Positions 1-13,946 of a DNA stretch of 64,000 nt are shown one piece after another. A program made the position numbers and the translations under genes. Position 1 is the stretch's first letter. Each line of letters starts with the position of its first letter. The stretch covers positions 54,639,321 through 54,703,320 of the forward strand of contig CM026404.1 in NCBI GenBank assembly GCA_014843695.1, given 5' to 3'. The DNA comes from Archivesica marissinica. Lineage: Eukaryota > Mollusca > Bivalvia > Venerida > Vesicomyidae. Below the pieces are notes generated by a model. That model did no database searches. It had not been told where the DNA came from and worked only from the letters and a program-made list of their open reading frames with translations.

Positions 1-3000
1 AAATACAGACTGTCCAATATATGCCAATATCAGAGACGATCTGTATATTAAAATAAGTGGTGTAAATACAGACTGTCCAATATATGCCAATATCAGAGAC
101 GATCTGTATATTAAAATAAGTGGTGTAAATACAGACTGTCCAATATATGCCAATATCAGAGACGATCTGTATATTAAAATAAGTGGTGTAAATACAGACT
201 GTCCAATATATGCCAATATCAGAGACGATCTGTATATTAAAATAAGTGGTGTAAATACAGACTGTCCAATATATGCCAATATCAGAGACGATCTGTATAT
301 TAAAATAAGTGGTGTAAATACAGACTGTCCAATATATGCCAATATCAGAGACGATCTGTATATTAAAATAAGTGGTGTAAATACAGACTGTCCAATATAT
401 GCCAATATCAGAGACGATCTGTATATTAAAATAAGTGGTGTAAATACAGACTGTCCAATATATGCCAATATCAGAGACGATCTGTATATTAAAATAAGTG
501 GTGTAAATACAGACTGTCCAATATATGCCAATATCAGAGACGATCTGTATATTAAAATAAGTGGTGTAAATACAGACTGTCCAATATATGCCAATATCAG
601 AGACGATCTGTATATTAAAATAAGTGGTGTAAATACAGACTGTCCAATATATGCCAATATCAGAGACGATCTGTATATTAAAATAAGTGGTGTAAATACA
701 GACTGTCCAATATATGCCAATATCAGAGACGATCTGTATATTAAAATAAGTGGTGTAAATACAGACTGTCCAATATATGCCAATATCAGAGACGATCTGT
801 ATATTAAAATAAGTGGTGTAAATACAGACTGTCCATTATATGCTAATATCAGAGACGATCTGTATATAAGTGGTGTAAATACAGACTGTCCAATATATGC
901 CAATATCAGAGATGATATGTATATAAGTGGTGTAAATACAGACTGTCCATTATATGCTAATATCAGAGACGATCTGTATATAAGTGGTGTAAATACAGAC
1001 TGTCCAATATATGCCAATATCAGAGATGATCTGTATATAAGTGGTGTAAATACAGACTGTCCAATATATGCCAATATCAGAGACGATCTGTATATTAAAA
1101 TAAGTGGTGTAAATACAGACTGTCCAATATATGCCAATATCAGAGACGATCTGTATATTAAAATAAGTGGTGTAAATACAGACTGTCCAATATATGCCAA
1201 TATCAGAGACGATCTGTATATTAAAATAAGTGGTGTAAATACAGACTGTCCAATATATGCCAATATCAGAGACGATCTGTATATTAAAATAAGTGGTGTA
1301 AATACAGACTGTCCAATATATGCCAATATCAGAGACGATCTGTATATTAAAATAAGTGGTGTAAATACAGACTGTCCAATATATGCCAATATCAGAGACG
1401 ATCTGTATATTAAAATAAGTGGTGTAAATACAGACTGTCCAATATATGCCAATATCAGAGACGATCTGTATATTAAAATAAGTGGTGTAAATACAGACTG
1501 TCCAATATATGCCAATATCAGAGACGATCTGTATATTAAAATAAGTGGTGTAAATACAGACTGTCCATTATATGCCAATATCAGAGACGATCTGTATATT
1601 AAAATAAGTGGTGTAAATACAGACTGTCCAATATATGCCAATATCAGAGACGATCTGTATATTAAAATAAGTGGTGTAAATACAGACTGTCCAATATATG
1701 CCAATATCAGAGACGATCTGTATATTAAAATAAGTGGTGTAAATACAGACTGTCCAATATATGCCAATATCAGAGACGATCTGTATATTAAAATAAGTGG
1801 TGTAAATACAGACTGTCCAATATATGCCAATATCAGAGACGTATATTAAAATAAGTGGTGTAAATACAGACTGTCCAATATATGCCAATATCAGAGACGA
1901 TCTGTATATTAAAATAAGTGGTGTAAATACAGACTGTCCATTATATGCCAATATCAGAGACGATCTGTATATTAAAATAAGTGGTGTAAATACAGACTGT
2001 CCAATATATGCCAATATCAGAGACGATCTGTATATTAAAATAAGTGGTGTAAATACAGACTGTCCAATATATGCCAATATCAGAGACGATCTGTATATTA
2101 AAATAAGTGGTGTAAATACAGACTGTCCAATATATGCCAATATCAGAGACGATCTGTATATTAAAATAAGTGGTGTAAATACAGACTGTCCAATATATGC
2201 CAATATCAGAGACGATCTGTATATTAAAATAAGTGGTGTAAATACAGACTGTCCAATATATGCCAATATCAGAGACGATCTGTATATTAAAATAAGTGGT
2301 GTAAATACAGACTGTCCAATATATGCCAATATCAGAGACGATCTGTATATTAAAATAAGTGGTGTAAATACAGACTGTCCAATATATGCCAATATCAGAG
2401 ACGATCTGTATATTAAAATAAGTGGTGTAAATACAGACTGTCCAATATATGCCAATATCAGAGACGATCTGTATATTAAAATAAGTGGTGTAAATACAGA
2501 CTGTCCAATATATGCCAATATCAGAGACGATCTGTATATTAAAATAAGTGGTGTAAATACAGACTGTCCAATATATGCCAATATCAGAGACGATCTGTAT
2601 ATTAAAATAAGTGGTGTAAATACAGACTGTCCAATATATGCCAATATCAGAGACGATCTGTATATTAAAATAAGTGGTGTAAATACAGACTGTCCATTAT
2701 ATGCCAATATCAGAGACGATCTGTATATTAAAATAAGTGGTGTAAATACAGACTGTCCAATATATGCCAATATCAGAGACGATCTGTATATTAAAATAAG
2801 TGGTGTAAATACAGACTGTCCAATATATGCCAATATCAGAGACGATCTGTATATTAAAATAAGTGGTGTAAATACAGACTGTCCAATATATGCCAATATC
2901 AGAGACGATCTGTATATTAAAATAAGTGGTGTAAATACAGACTGTCCAATATATGCCAATATCAGAGACGTATATTAAAATAAGTGGTGTAAATACAGAC

Positions 3001-4388
3001 TGTCCATTATATGCCAATATCAGAGACGATCTGTATATTAAAATAAGTGGTGTAAATACAGACTGTCCATATATGCCAATATCAGAGACGATCTGTATAT
3101 TAAAATAAGTGGTGTAAATACAGACTGTCCAATATATGCCAATATCAGAGACGATCTGTATATTAAAATAAGTGGTGTAAATACAGACTGTCCAATATAT
3201 GCCAATATCAGAGACGATCTGTATATTAAAATAAGTGGTGTAAATACAGACTGTCCAATATATGCCAATATCAGAGACGATCTGTATATTAAAATAAGTG
3301 GTGTAAATACAGACTGTCCAATATATGCCAATATCAGAGACGATCTGTATATTAAAATAAGTGGTGTAAATACAGACTGTCCAATATATGCCAATATCAG
3401 AGACGATCTGTATATTAAAATAAGTGGTGTAAATACAGACTGTCCAATATATGCCAATATCAGAGACGATCTGTATATTAAAATAAGTGGTGTAAATACA
3501 GACTGTCCAATATATGCCAATATCAGAGACGATCTGTATATTAAAATAAGTGGTGTAAATACAGACTGTCCAATATATGCCAATATCAGAGACGATCTGT
3601 ATATAAGTGGTGTAAATACAGACTGTCCAATATATGCCAATATCAGAGACGATCTGTATATAAGTGGTGTACAGACTGTCCAATATATGCCAATATCAGA
3701 GACGATCTGTATATAAGTGGTGTAAATACAGACTGTCCAATATATGCCAATATCAGAGACGATCTGTATATAAGTGGTGTACAGACTGTCCAATATATGC
3801 CAATATCAGAGACGATCTGTATATAAGTGGTGTAAATACAGACTGTCCAATATATGCCAATATCAGAGACGATCTGTATATAAGTGGTGTACAGACTGTC
3901 CAATATATGCCAATATCAGAGACGATCTGTATATAAGTGGTGTAAATACAGACTGTCCAATATATGCCAATATCAGAGACGATCTGTATATAAGTGGTGT
4001 ACAGACTGTCCAATATATGCCAATATCAGAGACGATCTGTATATAAGTGGTGTAAATACAGACTGTCCAATATATGCCAATATCAGAGACGATCTGTATA
4101 TAAGTGGTGTACAGACTGTCCAATATATGCCAATATCAGAGACGATCTGTATATAAGTGGTGTACAGACTGTCCAATATATGCCAATATCAGAGATGATC
4201 TGTATATAAGTGGTGTAAATACAGACTGTCCAATATATGCCAATATCAGAGACGATCTGTATATAAGTGGTGTACAGACTGTCCAATATATGCCAATATC
4301 AGAGACGATCTGTATATAAGTGGTGTAAATACAGACTGTCCAATATATGCCAATATCTGTATATAAGTGGTGTAAATACAGACTGTCC
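1..4388. repeat. 63-bp tandem array with 57/53-bp subfamily
   Basis: Head-to-tail copies of a 63-bp unit (starting AAATACAGACTGTCCAATAT) run from the window edge. Near 840-1070 and from about 3600 the unit loses a 6-bp TAAAAT stretch to give 57 bp. From about 3613 to 4320, 57-bp and 53-bp units alternate as a 110-bp higher-order repeat. Identical units with a 6-bp deletion at about 1837 and 2965 lie 1128 bp apart, which marks an 18-unit block duplication. The period is a multiple of three, so long frames stay open on both strands. I see no reason to call them genes. The left end is outside the window. Confidence 0.97.
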
Positions 4389-4649
4389 ATTCTATGATAA
4401 GTGTACAGAGTTTAATCATACTTTATCTAATTGTAATACCATGAAATATAGCCAAAGCCTGCAATGATATTTTACTTGTCAGAAGAGATCTTCTGTATAG
4501 ATACTGTATAAATATGCGAATTAATGACATGTTTTTATAATTATGGCTCTTGTGTTGTAATTAGTTAATTGTTTTATGTATTTTGTCAATTTTGAAGTCA
4601 ATTTCTAATGGTTATTCGGGCACTATCCTCAGTAAGAAATCAGTTATTT
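4389..4649. other. Short unique spacer between arrays
   Basis: AT-rich sequence between the 63-bp and 54-bp arrays. I see no gene, RNA or transposon signal. Confidence 0.5.
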
Positions 4650-7540
4650 TCTGCTGATTATTTGGCGTAGAAACATGAGTTAGTCCATCCGACCCACTTA
4701 ATGTCTGCTCATTAGTTGACGTAGAAACATGAGTCAGTCCATCCGACCCACTTAATGTCTGCTCATTAGTTGACGTAGAAACATGAGTCAGTCCATCCGA
4801 CCCACTTAATGTCTGCTCATTAGTTGACGTAGAAACATGAGTCAGTCCATCCGACCCACTTAATGTCTGCTCATTAGTTGACGTAGAAACATGAGTCAGT
4901 CCATCCGACCCACTTAATGTCTGCTCATTAGTTGACGTAGAAACATGAGTCAGTCCATCCGACCCACTTAATGTCTGCTCATTAGTTGACGTAGAAACAT
5001 GAGTCAGTCCATCCGACCCACTTAATGTCTGCTCATTAGTTGACGTAGAAACATGAGTCAGTCCATCCGACCCACTTAATGTCTGCTCATTAGTTGACGT
5101 AGAAACATGAGTCAGTCCATCCGACCCACTTAATGTCTGCTCATTAGTTGACGTAGAAACATGAGTCAGTCCATCCGACCCACTTAATGTCTGCTCATTA
5201 TTTAACGTAGAAACATGAGTCAGTCCATCCGACCCACTTAATGTCTGCCGATGACCTGACGTAGAAACATGAGTCAGTCCATCCGACCCACTTAATGTCT
5301 GCTCATTATTTGACGTAGACACATGAGTCAGTCCAAACGACCCACTTAATGTCTGCTCATTATTTGACGTAGAAACATGAGTCAGTCCATCCGACCCACT
5401 TAATGTCTGCTCATTAGTTGACGTAGAAACATGAGTCAGTCCATCCGACCCACTTAATGTCTGCTCATTATTTGACGTAGAAACATGAGTCGGTCCATCC
5501 GACCCACTTAATGTCTGCTCATTATTTGACGTAGAAACATGAGTCAGTCCATCCGACCCACTTAATGTCTGCTCATTATTTGACGTAAAAACATGAGTCA
5601 GTCCATCCGACCCACTTAATGTCTGCTCATTAGTTGACGTAGAAACATGAGTCAGTCCATCCGACCCACTTAATGTCTGCTCATTATTTGACGTAGAAAC
5701 ATGAGTCAGTACATCCGACCCACTTAATGTCTGTCGATGACCTGACGTAGAAACATGAGTCAGTCCATCCGACCCACTTAATGTCTGCTCATTATTTGAC
5801 GTAGAAACATGAGTCAGTCCATCCGACCCACTTAATGTCTGCTCATTATTTGACGTAGAAACATGAGTCAGTCCAAACGACCCACTTAATGTCTGCTCAT
5901 TATTTGACGTAGATACATGAGTCAGTCCATCCCACCCACTTAATGTCTGCTCATTATTTGACGTAGAAACATGAGTCAGTCCATCCGACCCACTTAATGT
6001 CTGCTCATTAGTTGACGTAGAAACATGAGTCAGTCCATCCGACCCACTTAATGTCTGCTCATTATTTGACGTAGAAACATGAGTCAGTCCATCCGACCCA
6101 CTTAATGTCTGCTCATTATTTGACGTAGAAACATGAGTCAGTCCAAACGACCCACTTAATGTCTGCTCATTATTTGACGTAGATACATGAGTCAGTCCAT
6201 CCCACCCACTTAATGTCTGCTCATTATTTGACGTAGAAACATGAGTCAGTCCATCCGACCCACTTAATGTCTGCTCATTAGTTGACGTAGAAACATGAGT
6301 CAGTCCATCCGACCCACTTAATGTCTGCTCATTAGTTGACGTAGAAATATGAGTCAGTCCATCCGACCCACTTAATGTCTGCTCATTAGTTGACGTAGAA
6401 ACATGAGTCAGTCCATCCGACCCACTTAATGTCTGCTCATTAGTTGACGTAGAAACATGGGTCAGTCCATCCGACCCACTTAATGTCTGCTCATTATTTG
6501 ACGTAGAAACATGAGTCAGTCCATCCGACCCACTTAATGTCTGCTCATTATTTGACGTAGAAACATGAGTCAGTCCATCCGACCCACTTAATGTCTGTCG
6601 ATGACCTGACGTAGAAACATGAGTCAGTCCATCCGACCCACTTAATGTCTGCTCATTATTTGACGTAGAAACATGAGTCAGTCCATCCGACCCACTTAAT
6701 GTCTGTCATATGACGTAGAAACATGAGTCAGTCCATCCGAACTTATGTCTGCTCATTATTTGACGTAGAAACATGAGTCAGTCCATCCGACCCACTTAAT
6801 GTCTGCTCATTATTTGACGTAGACACATGAGTCAGTCCAAACGACCCACTTAATGTCTGCTCATTATTTGACGTAGAAACATGAGTCAGTCCATCCGACC
6901 CACTTAATGTCTGCTCATTAGTTGACGTAGAAACATGAGTCAGTCCATCCGACCCACTTAATGTCTGCTCATTATTTGACGTAGAAACATGAGTCAGTCC
7001 ATCCGACCCACTTAATGTCTGCTCATTATTTGACGTAGAAACATGAGTCAGTCCAAACGACCCACTTAATGTCTGCTCATTATTTGACGTAGAAACATGA
7101 GTCAGTCCATCCGACCCACTTAATGTCTGCTCATTAGTTGACGTAGAAACATGAGTCAGTCCATCCGACCCACTTAATGTCTGCTCATTAGTTGACGTAG
7201 AAACATGAGTCATTCCATCCGACCCACTTAATGTCTGCTCATTAGTTGACGTAGAAACATGAGTCATTCCAAACGACCCACTTAATGTCTGCTCATTATT
7301 TGACGTAGAAACATGAGTCAGTCCATCCGACCCACTTAATGTCTGCTCATTATTTGACGTAGAAACATGAGTCAGTCCATCCGACCCGCTTAATGTCTGC
7401 CAATGACCTGACGTAGAAACATGAGGTCAGTCCAGTGCACTGATTATCTGCCGTAGCATCAACCGGGATTGATCGACACACTTTATACTCATTAGTTGAC
7501 GTAGCATCATGAGTAAGTCCAACTGACATACTACTACGCA
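4650..7540. repeat. 54-bp tandem array
   Basis: About 52 copies of a 54-bp unit containing CATGAGTCAGTCCATCCGAC. Three subtypes differ at the segment after GTCTG (CTCATTATTT, CTCATTAGTT, CGATGACCTG). A 270-bp five-unit block is duplicated near 5873-6143 (marker CCATCCCACCC at about 5919 and 6189). Two 4-bp deletions near 6700-6745 break the minus-strand frame, which is otherwise open as an 18-residue repeat. The last about 120 bp (7420-7540) is degenerate. Not interpreted as coding. Confidence 0.95.
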
Positions 7541-8554
7541 TATGACGGAGTCTCACTATTCACGCCAGGCGCGTAGCTTCTATAAGACACTGAAGGCCCG
7601 GAGCCTGCATATTGCCACAGACAATATAAGATCCAAATAGGCCAAAAATGCAAATAAAAGTGAAGTGTGTATTAATATATTTTTTTAAACTTTATTTATT
7701 TGCCAAGCAAGTTCTAACAACTTATATTAATCACTCTCGTTGGCTCGGATGAAAGCGTAAATGTGGTCATTCGTGTGGGTATTAGCATGTCTGTATGGTA
7801 GATAATCTAGACCAGCGGACATATATCTCACGATCTAATCATATATGTTTGTAGTCAATGCAACATCATCTCTATTTATAGGAATTTTATACTAAATATG
7901 ATAACATTTTGAAACAATACATCGACACGTGAACGTCTAAAACGTACATTAAGTTACGTCACCAGAGTGCACCATCGAGACGACGTTCTATCTAGTATTC
8001 AGAATGTTCCTGATGGAGCATGCTCTAAGACCGCCCCCCCCCAGCATCACCGTATCTTCGGCAAGCTACGCCCCTGAACGCAATCGACCCAGTTAAATTG
8101 AATGTGTTGTCGCAGTATCTCGAGATCACCGCATCCAATTCAATGTACACATGTCATATTAGCCGCTTACACAATGGAAATCAAACTATTAACTATATGC
8201 AAACTTATCTTATAAAGAGAGAAATGCCTACCTCTGAATAACCAATCCTGCCGTAATTGCTCAGTATGCATCTATGTCACCTCATTAAGAGAACACACAG
8301 CGCTATTGAAATGTCTTGTAGATTCCTATGGCTTAAATACTGGATAACATTTTGTCGATATCTCATTCTGCGCCGCATGGAATAATCGATGAAGACCAAT
8401 GAAGCTTTCGCCTTCAGCAACAAGAATATTTGCCGTCTCTGTTAGAAAATAAACACTGATTGTCACATTGCGTTAATAAAATTGATAACAGTTGTGCCTA
8501 TTACATTTAACATGTGTTAATCAAATCGAGAGTAAATTAAATCGATCCTTTGAA
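7541..8554. other. Unique intergenic stretch with one SINE tail
   Basis: About 1 kb between two arrays. It holds a SINE 3' fragment at 7684-7782 and a short C run near 8033. No convincing coding segment is visible. Confidence 0.5.
7684..7782 (-). mobile_element. SINE family 1, 5'-truncated 3' end
   Basis: On the minus strand this matches the last about 100 bp of the SINE at 13538-13785: the CACACGAATGACCACATTTA block, the GAGTGATTAATATAAG segment, and an A/T-rich tail ending in AAATAAATAAAGTTT. The tRNA head and most of the central domain are missing, as expected for 5' truncation during target-primed insertion. Confidence 0.8.
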
Positions 8555-11500
8555 ATATTAAAATATAGGAAGTATTGTTGTAGAACATCAAAATATAGGA
8601 AGTATTGTTGTAGAACATCAAAATATAGGAAGTGTTGTTGTAGAACATCAAAATATAGGAAGTATTGTTGTAGAACATCAAAATATAGGAAGTGTTGTTG
8701 TAGAACATCAAACTATAGGAAGTATTGTTGTAGAACATCAAAATATAGGAAGTATTGTTGTAGAACATCAAACTATAGGAAGTATTGTTGTAGAACATCA
8801 ACATATAGGAAGTATTGTTGTAGAACATCACAATATAGGAAGTATTGTTGTAGAACATCAAACTATAGGAAGTATTGTTGTAGAACATCATATAGGAAGT
8901 ATTGTTGTAGAACATCATATAGCAAGTATTGTTGTAGAACATCAAAATATAGGAAGTATTGTTGTAGAACATCATATAGCAAGTATTGTTGTAGAACATC
9001 ATATAGCAAGTATTGTTGTAGAACATCAAAATATAGGAAGTATTGTTGTAGAACATCAAAATATAGGAAGTATTGTTGTAGAACATCATATAGGAAGTAT
9101 TGTTGTAGAACATCAAACTATAGGAAGTATTGTTGTAGAACATCAAACTATAGCAAGTATTGTTGTAGAACATCAAACTATAGCAAGTATTGTTGTAGAA
9201 CATCAAACTATAGCAAGTATTGTTGTAGAACATCAAACTATAGCAAGTATTGTTGTAGAACATCAAAATATAGGAAGTATTGTTGTAGAACATCAAAATA
9301 TAGGAAGTATTGTTGTAGAACATCAAACTATAGGAAGTATTGTTGTAGAACATCAAACTATAGGAAGTATTGTTGTAGAACATCAAAATATAGGAAGTAT
9401 TGTTGTAGAACATCAAACTATAGCAAGTATTGTTGTAGAACATCAAAATATAGGAAGTATTGTTGTAGAACATCAAAATATAGGAAGTATTGTTGTAGAA
9501 CATCAAACTATAGCAAGTATTGTTGTAGAACATCAAAATATAGGAAGTATTGTTGTAGAACATCAAACTATAGCAAGTATTGTTGTAGAACATCAAACTA
9601 TAGGAAGTATTGTTGTAGAACATCAAAATATAGGAAGTATTGTTGTAGAACATCAAACTATAGGAAGTATTGTTGTAGAACATCAAAAGAAGTATTGTTG
9701 TAGAACATCAATATAGCAAGTATTGTTGTAGAACATCAAACTATAGCAAGTGTTGTTGTAGAACATTAAACTATAGGAAGTATTGTTGTAGAACATCATA
9801 TAGGAAGTATTGTTGTAGAACATCAAACTATAGGAAGTATTGTTGTAGAACATCAAACTATAGGAAGTATTGTTGTAGAACATCAAAATATAGGAAGTAT
9901 TGTTGTAGAACATCAAAATATAGCAAGTATTGTTGTAGAACATCAAAATATAGGAAGTATTGTTGTAGAACATCAAAATATAGCAAGTATTGTTGTAGAA
10001 CATCAAACTATAGGAAGTATTGTTGTAGAACATCAAAATATAGCAAGTATTGTTGTAGAACATCAAAATATAGCAGGTATTGTTGTAGAACATCAAAATA
10101 TAGCAAGTATTGTTGTAGAACATCAAAATATAGCAAGTATTGTTGTAGAACATCAAAATATAGCAAGTATTGTTGTAGAACATCAAAATATAGCAAGTAT
10201 TTTTGTAGAACATCAAAATATAGCAAGTATTGTTGTAGAACATCAACATATAGGAAGTATTGTTGTAGAACATCATATAGCAAGTATTGTTGTAGAACAT
10301 CATATAGCAAGTGTTGTTGTAGAACATCAACATATAAGAAGTATTGTTGTAGAACATCAAAATATAGGAAGTATTGTTGTAGAACATCAAACTATAGGAA
10401 GTTTTGTTGTAGAACATCAAAATATAGGAAGTATTGTTGTAGAACATCAAACTATAGGAAGTATTGTTGTAGAACATCAAAATATAGGAAGTATTGTTGT
10501 AGAACATCAAAATATAGGAATTATTGTTTCTAGAACATCAAACTATAGCAAGTATTGTTGTAGAACATCAAACTATAGCAAGTATTGTTGTAGAACATCA
10601 AACTATAGGAAGTATTGTTGTAGAACATCAAACTATAGCAAGTATTGTTGTAGAACATCAAAATATAGGAAGTATTGTTGTAGAACATCAAACTATAGGA
10701 AGTATTGTTGTAGAACATAAAACTATAGGAAGTGTTGTTGTAGAACATCAAACTATAGGAAGTGTTGTTGTAGAACATCAAACTATAGGAAGTATTGTTG
10801 TAGAACATCAAATTGTTTGTTGTGTTTGGTTTGTTGTGTATATAGGAAGTATTGTTGTAGAACATCAAAATATAGGAATTATTGTTTCTAGAACATCAAA
10901 CTATAGCAAGTATTGTTGTAGAACATCAAACTATAGGAAGTATTGTTGTAGAACATCAAACTATAGGAAGTATTGTTGTAGAACATCAAACTATAGGAAG
11001 TATTGTTGTAGAACATCAAACTATAGCAAGTGTTGTTGTAGAACATCAAACTATAGGAAGTGTTGTTGTAGAACATCATATAGCAAGTGTTGTTGTAGAA
11101 CATCATATAGCAAGTGTTGTTGTAGAACATCATATAGCAAGTGTTGTTGTAGAACATCAAAATATAGGAAGTACTGTTGTAGAACATCAAAATATAGGAA
11201 GTTTTGTTGTAGAACATCGAACATCTTATAGCAAGTGTTGTTTTAGAATATCAAACTATAGGAAGTATTGTTGTAGAACATCAAACTATAGGAAGTATTG
11301 TTGTAGAACATAAAAATATAGGAAGTATTGTTTATTGTTGTAGAACATCAAACTATAGGAAGTATTGTTGTAGAACATCATATAGCAAGTGTTGTTGTAG
11401 AACATCAAACTATAGCAAGTATTGTTGTAGAACATCAAAATATAGGAAGTATTGTTTATTGTTGTAGAACATCAAACTATAGGAAGTATTGTTGTAGAAC

Positions 11501-11590
11501 ATCATATAGCAAGTGTTGTTGTAGAACATCAAAATATAGCAAGTATTGTTGTAGAACATCATATAGCAAGTATTGTTGTAGAACATCAAA
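8555..11590. repeat. 30/27-bp tandem array
   Basis: About 100 copies of a 30-bp unit (AAGTATTGTTGTAGAACATC plus AAAATATAGG), with 27-bp versions where CATCATATAG replaces CATCAAAATATAG. Site variants alternate (AAAATA/AAACTA; AGGAAG/AGCAAG). An odd unit with TTATTGTTTCTAGAAC occurs at 10521 and again at 10879, showing a 358-bp internal block duplication. A second marker (TATTGTTTATTG) repeats 124 bp apart near 11331 and 11455. A 30-bp foreign GT-rich insert sits near 10812-10841. Confidence 0.96.
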
Positions 11591-13525
11591 GGTCCTAGAA
11601 GAACTGCTGTTAATTGCATAATTGTCAATGTATGAGTTGGTCACGCCAACTACTCGCCCAAGTGCATTTATGCGGTGACGAGGATAAATACACATAATGG
11701 ATTGGATATGGTCACGTCAATTCACAAATCTTTTATTCACTCATTTCATGCATAAACTATGCGGTTAAACTATGCGGTTAAACTATGCAAACATGAGGAT
11801 TACATTTTAATACTATTCGAGGCGACTAGTAAACATGTATTTGACAGACAGATATAAATAATGAATGGACGTACCCATATTGATGTTCACAATGTAGCAG
11901 GCAGGCAGGCAGGCAGGCAGGCAGGGGAATGTGACGCCACTGGCTATGCATGTACTTGCGATGTATGAGTTTGAGCCCATATTCAATAGTCATATATTAT
12001 CGACACGTCCACATTTCTACCTGAGTGTAGTTTATTTCATGCCATTATGTAAATGTAGTAATGATAGGCAAAGTTCAATATTATTGACCGATCTAAATAT
12101 AGAACGTGGGCATGAAACAACCACAACACTGCAGATACATACACACCAATTTGCTACATTGAGGTTGTATACAATAATTCAGGGTATTTGTTTCGTATCA
12201 CTATTTGCAGTAATATAGCATTGATAATACGAAGCCGACATTTATAGAACGGTCCTTAGAACTCTATATAAGGAATGCGACCAGTTCTACGACACAACAT
12301 ACACGTACAATCAATGCCAACTTCATACATTGAGGTTAAAGATTCACAAGTAATTTCGAACCACCAAAGATATTCCGATTTAGGTATTGCGGACATTCTC
12401 AAACTGTATTTAACTGTCTTATTTGACGGTTGGTTGAGACTACTATACCCCAACGATAACGTGATTCCCGCGAAAAAGATAGCACGGCCTAATATTATTA
12501 TAACGGGTAAAAAGAAGTTTATTATCATTTAGTTTTAATCTTTATTAAAGTCTCATCTATGTACATACATGTAATGCAAACACAAATGTAAATAATCAGA
12601 TTAAAAGTACATAGCCATTCTGAATAGAATTATAAGAGACATATTGCAACAAAACATATCACATTATAAAATCCCACACTACTATTAGTTAATGCTTATT
12701 TACATCATAAAGCCAAGAAACAGTTGCTAATTTATATTTAAATACGAAATAAAACAAAATGGTATAAAACACTGAATCGGAAAACAAGCACCAGTGCGCT
12801 ATTAAGAAATATTTTACAAAATCAGTTATCACCCAGGATCAGATCGAGAATGACCTAATTAGCAGCTGCTTCTTGTAGTCTGTAAAAATCATAGATATAT
12901 AGTAATTAACACAAAAAGGGAATTATTTACAAAGGTAAAAGTAACGACGCTGTAGTATATTAAAACAGGTTTTGGCACAAAGTCTTATCACTGATTGATT
13001 ACTGAATAGAAATAGAAATTGATCACGTTTTGTCATATTACAGAAATTATGGTCAGCTAATATTGGCTTCTGCAATAGTAAAGTTCTTAGATAATTTTAT
13101 ATGGCACATTCCAATAAAACGTGCATTTATGTGCATTACTTGGCACACAGGATTATTTATTACACCCTACGTATTGATTTGGCTTATTCCAGACCTATTT
13201 ATAGTAATGCTTGTAAATAACACGTTATCGTTGGGCCATAGTAGATTCCAATACAAATGTTTGGTTTTATTGTCATTAATTAATATTGTGATCTTTCTCA
13301 AAATGTATTTAACTGTCTCATTTGACAGTAAGTTGAAGTTGTTGTTGAAACTAGAGTCTAATACAAATGTTTGGTTTTATTGTAATTATGTACGATTGTG
13401 ATATTGTTCTAGTCATCAATGTCCGAGATGAGTATATGAATATATAGATGGTGTATGTTTTCATTTCTGTAGCAATAAAAATAATGAGATCATTGAAAGA
13501 GATAGTGAAAGTATGCAGCTCAGGT
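11591..13525. other. Unique AT-rich intergenic region
   Basis: No supported gene. It contains a GGCA microsatellite (11898-11925), a short three-copy AAACTATGCGGTT repeat near 11754-11790, and two related segments near 12386-12440 and 13284-13340 that share TGTATTTAACTGTC and TTTGAC. A 15-bp inverted pair (CCCAACGATAACGTG at about 12450 and its complement at about 13221) may mark an old mobile element. Open frames of 85 to 123 codons here lack any recognisable domain. Confidence 0.45.
11898..11925. repeat. (GGCA)n microsatellite
   Basis: Seven consecutive GGCA/CAGG units. Simple sequence repeat seen directly. Confidence 0.95.
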
Positions 13526-13537
13526 ACCCAGAAAAGA

Positions 13538-13785
13538 GCTGGGCTGTCAGACTATCGTAGTGGTTAGCACGCTCGCTTCTCACCTATGCAACCCGGGTTC
13601 GATCCTCGGACCGGGTAGTATGTGAGATAGTACGGTGGTCACCGGATCGGACAGGTGGGTTTTCTCCGGGTACTCCGGTTTCCTCCCACACAAATGACCA
13701 CATGTACACTTTCATCCGCGCCAACGAGAGTGATTAATATAGAACTTGTATCGCAATCGTAAAATAAATAAAGTTTAAACTTTAA
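13538..13785 (+). mobile_element. Full-length tRNA-derived SINE (family 1)
   Basis: The head carries Pol III-type promoter boxes: an A-box-like GTAGTGGTTAGCACGC and a B box GGTTCGATCCTC. The central block includes GGTGGGTTTTCTCCGGGTAC and CGGTTTCCTCCCAC. The 3' body has GAGAGTGATTAATATAGAAC and an AAATAAATAAAGTTT tail. The flanks ACCCAGAAAAGA (13526-13537) and ACCCAGACAAGA (13786-13797) match 11 of 12, consistent with a target-site duplication. From memory the central block resembles the conserved domain of the MetaSINE superfamily. That assignment is unverified. Confidence 0.88.
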
Positions 13786-13946
13786 ACCCAGACAAGACAC
13801 GCGTCATGTATCATGCATACTAGAATGGTCCCTATCTACTATTAATTTAGTGGGTGGTTTTTGTAAATGCACGGTAGCCATTGATTACGTAATGTTCAAT
13901 TTTGGGCTTATTCTTTTGCCCATAAAAGACAATGGCAAGTCATTAA

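Noticed and set aside
917..2978. Long open frames of 300 to 460 codons on both strands in the 63-bp array
   Set aside because: The period is a multiple of three, so any stop-free unit gives open frames on both strands. No start context, no end domain and no unit-level conservation pattern typical of protein.
1..4388. CRISPR array
   Set aside because: Units are contiguous with no variable spacers, and the context is an animal genome.
4612..6700. 18-residue repeat protein on the minus strand of the 54-bp array
   Set aside because: The frame is open for about 2 kb but has no ATG start. Frameshifting deletions near 6700 break it and a sister segment to the right. Treated as satellite.
8492..11628. 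Cys/Arg-rich and Asn/Tyr-rich frames in the 30-bp array
   Set aside because: Present on several frames at once because of the 30-bp period. No independent coding evidence.
13030..13401. 123-codon hydrophobic frame
   Set aside because: No ATG start, strongly AT-rich composition, includes dispersed-repeat motifs, no domain recognised.
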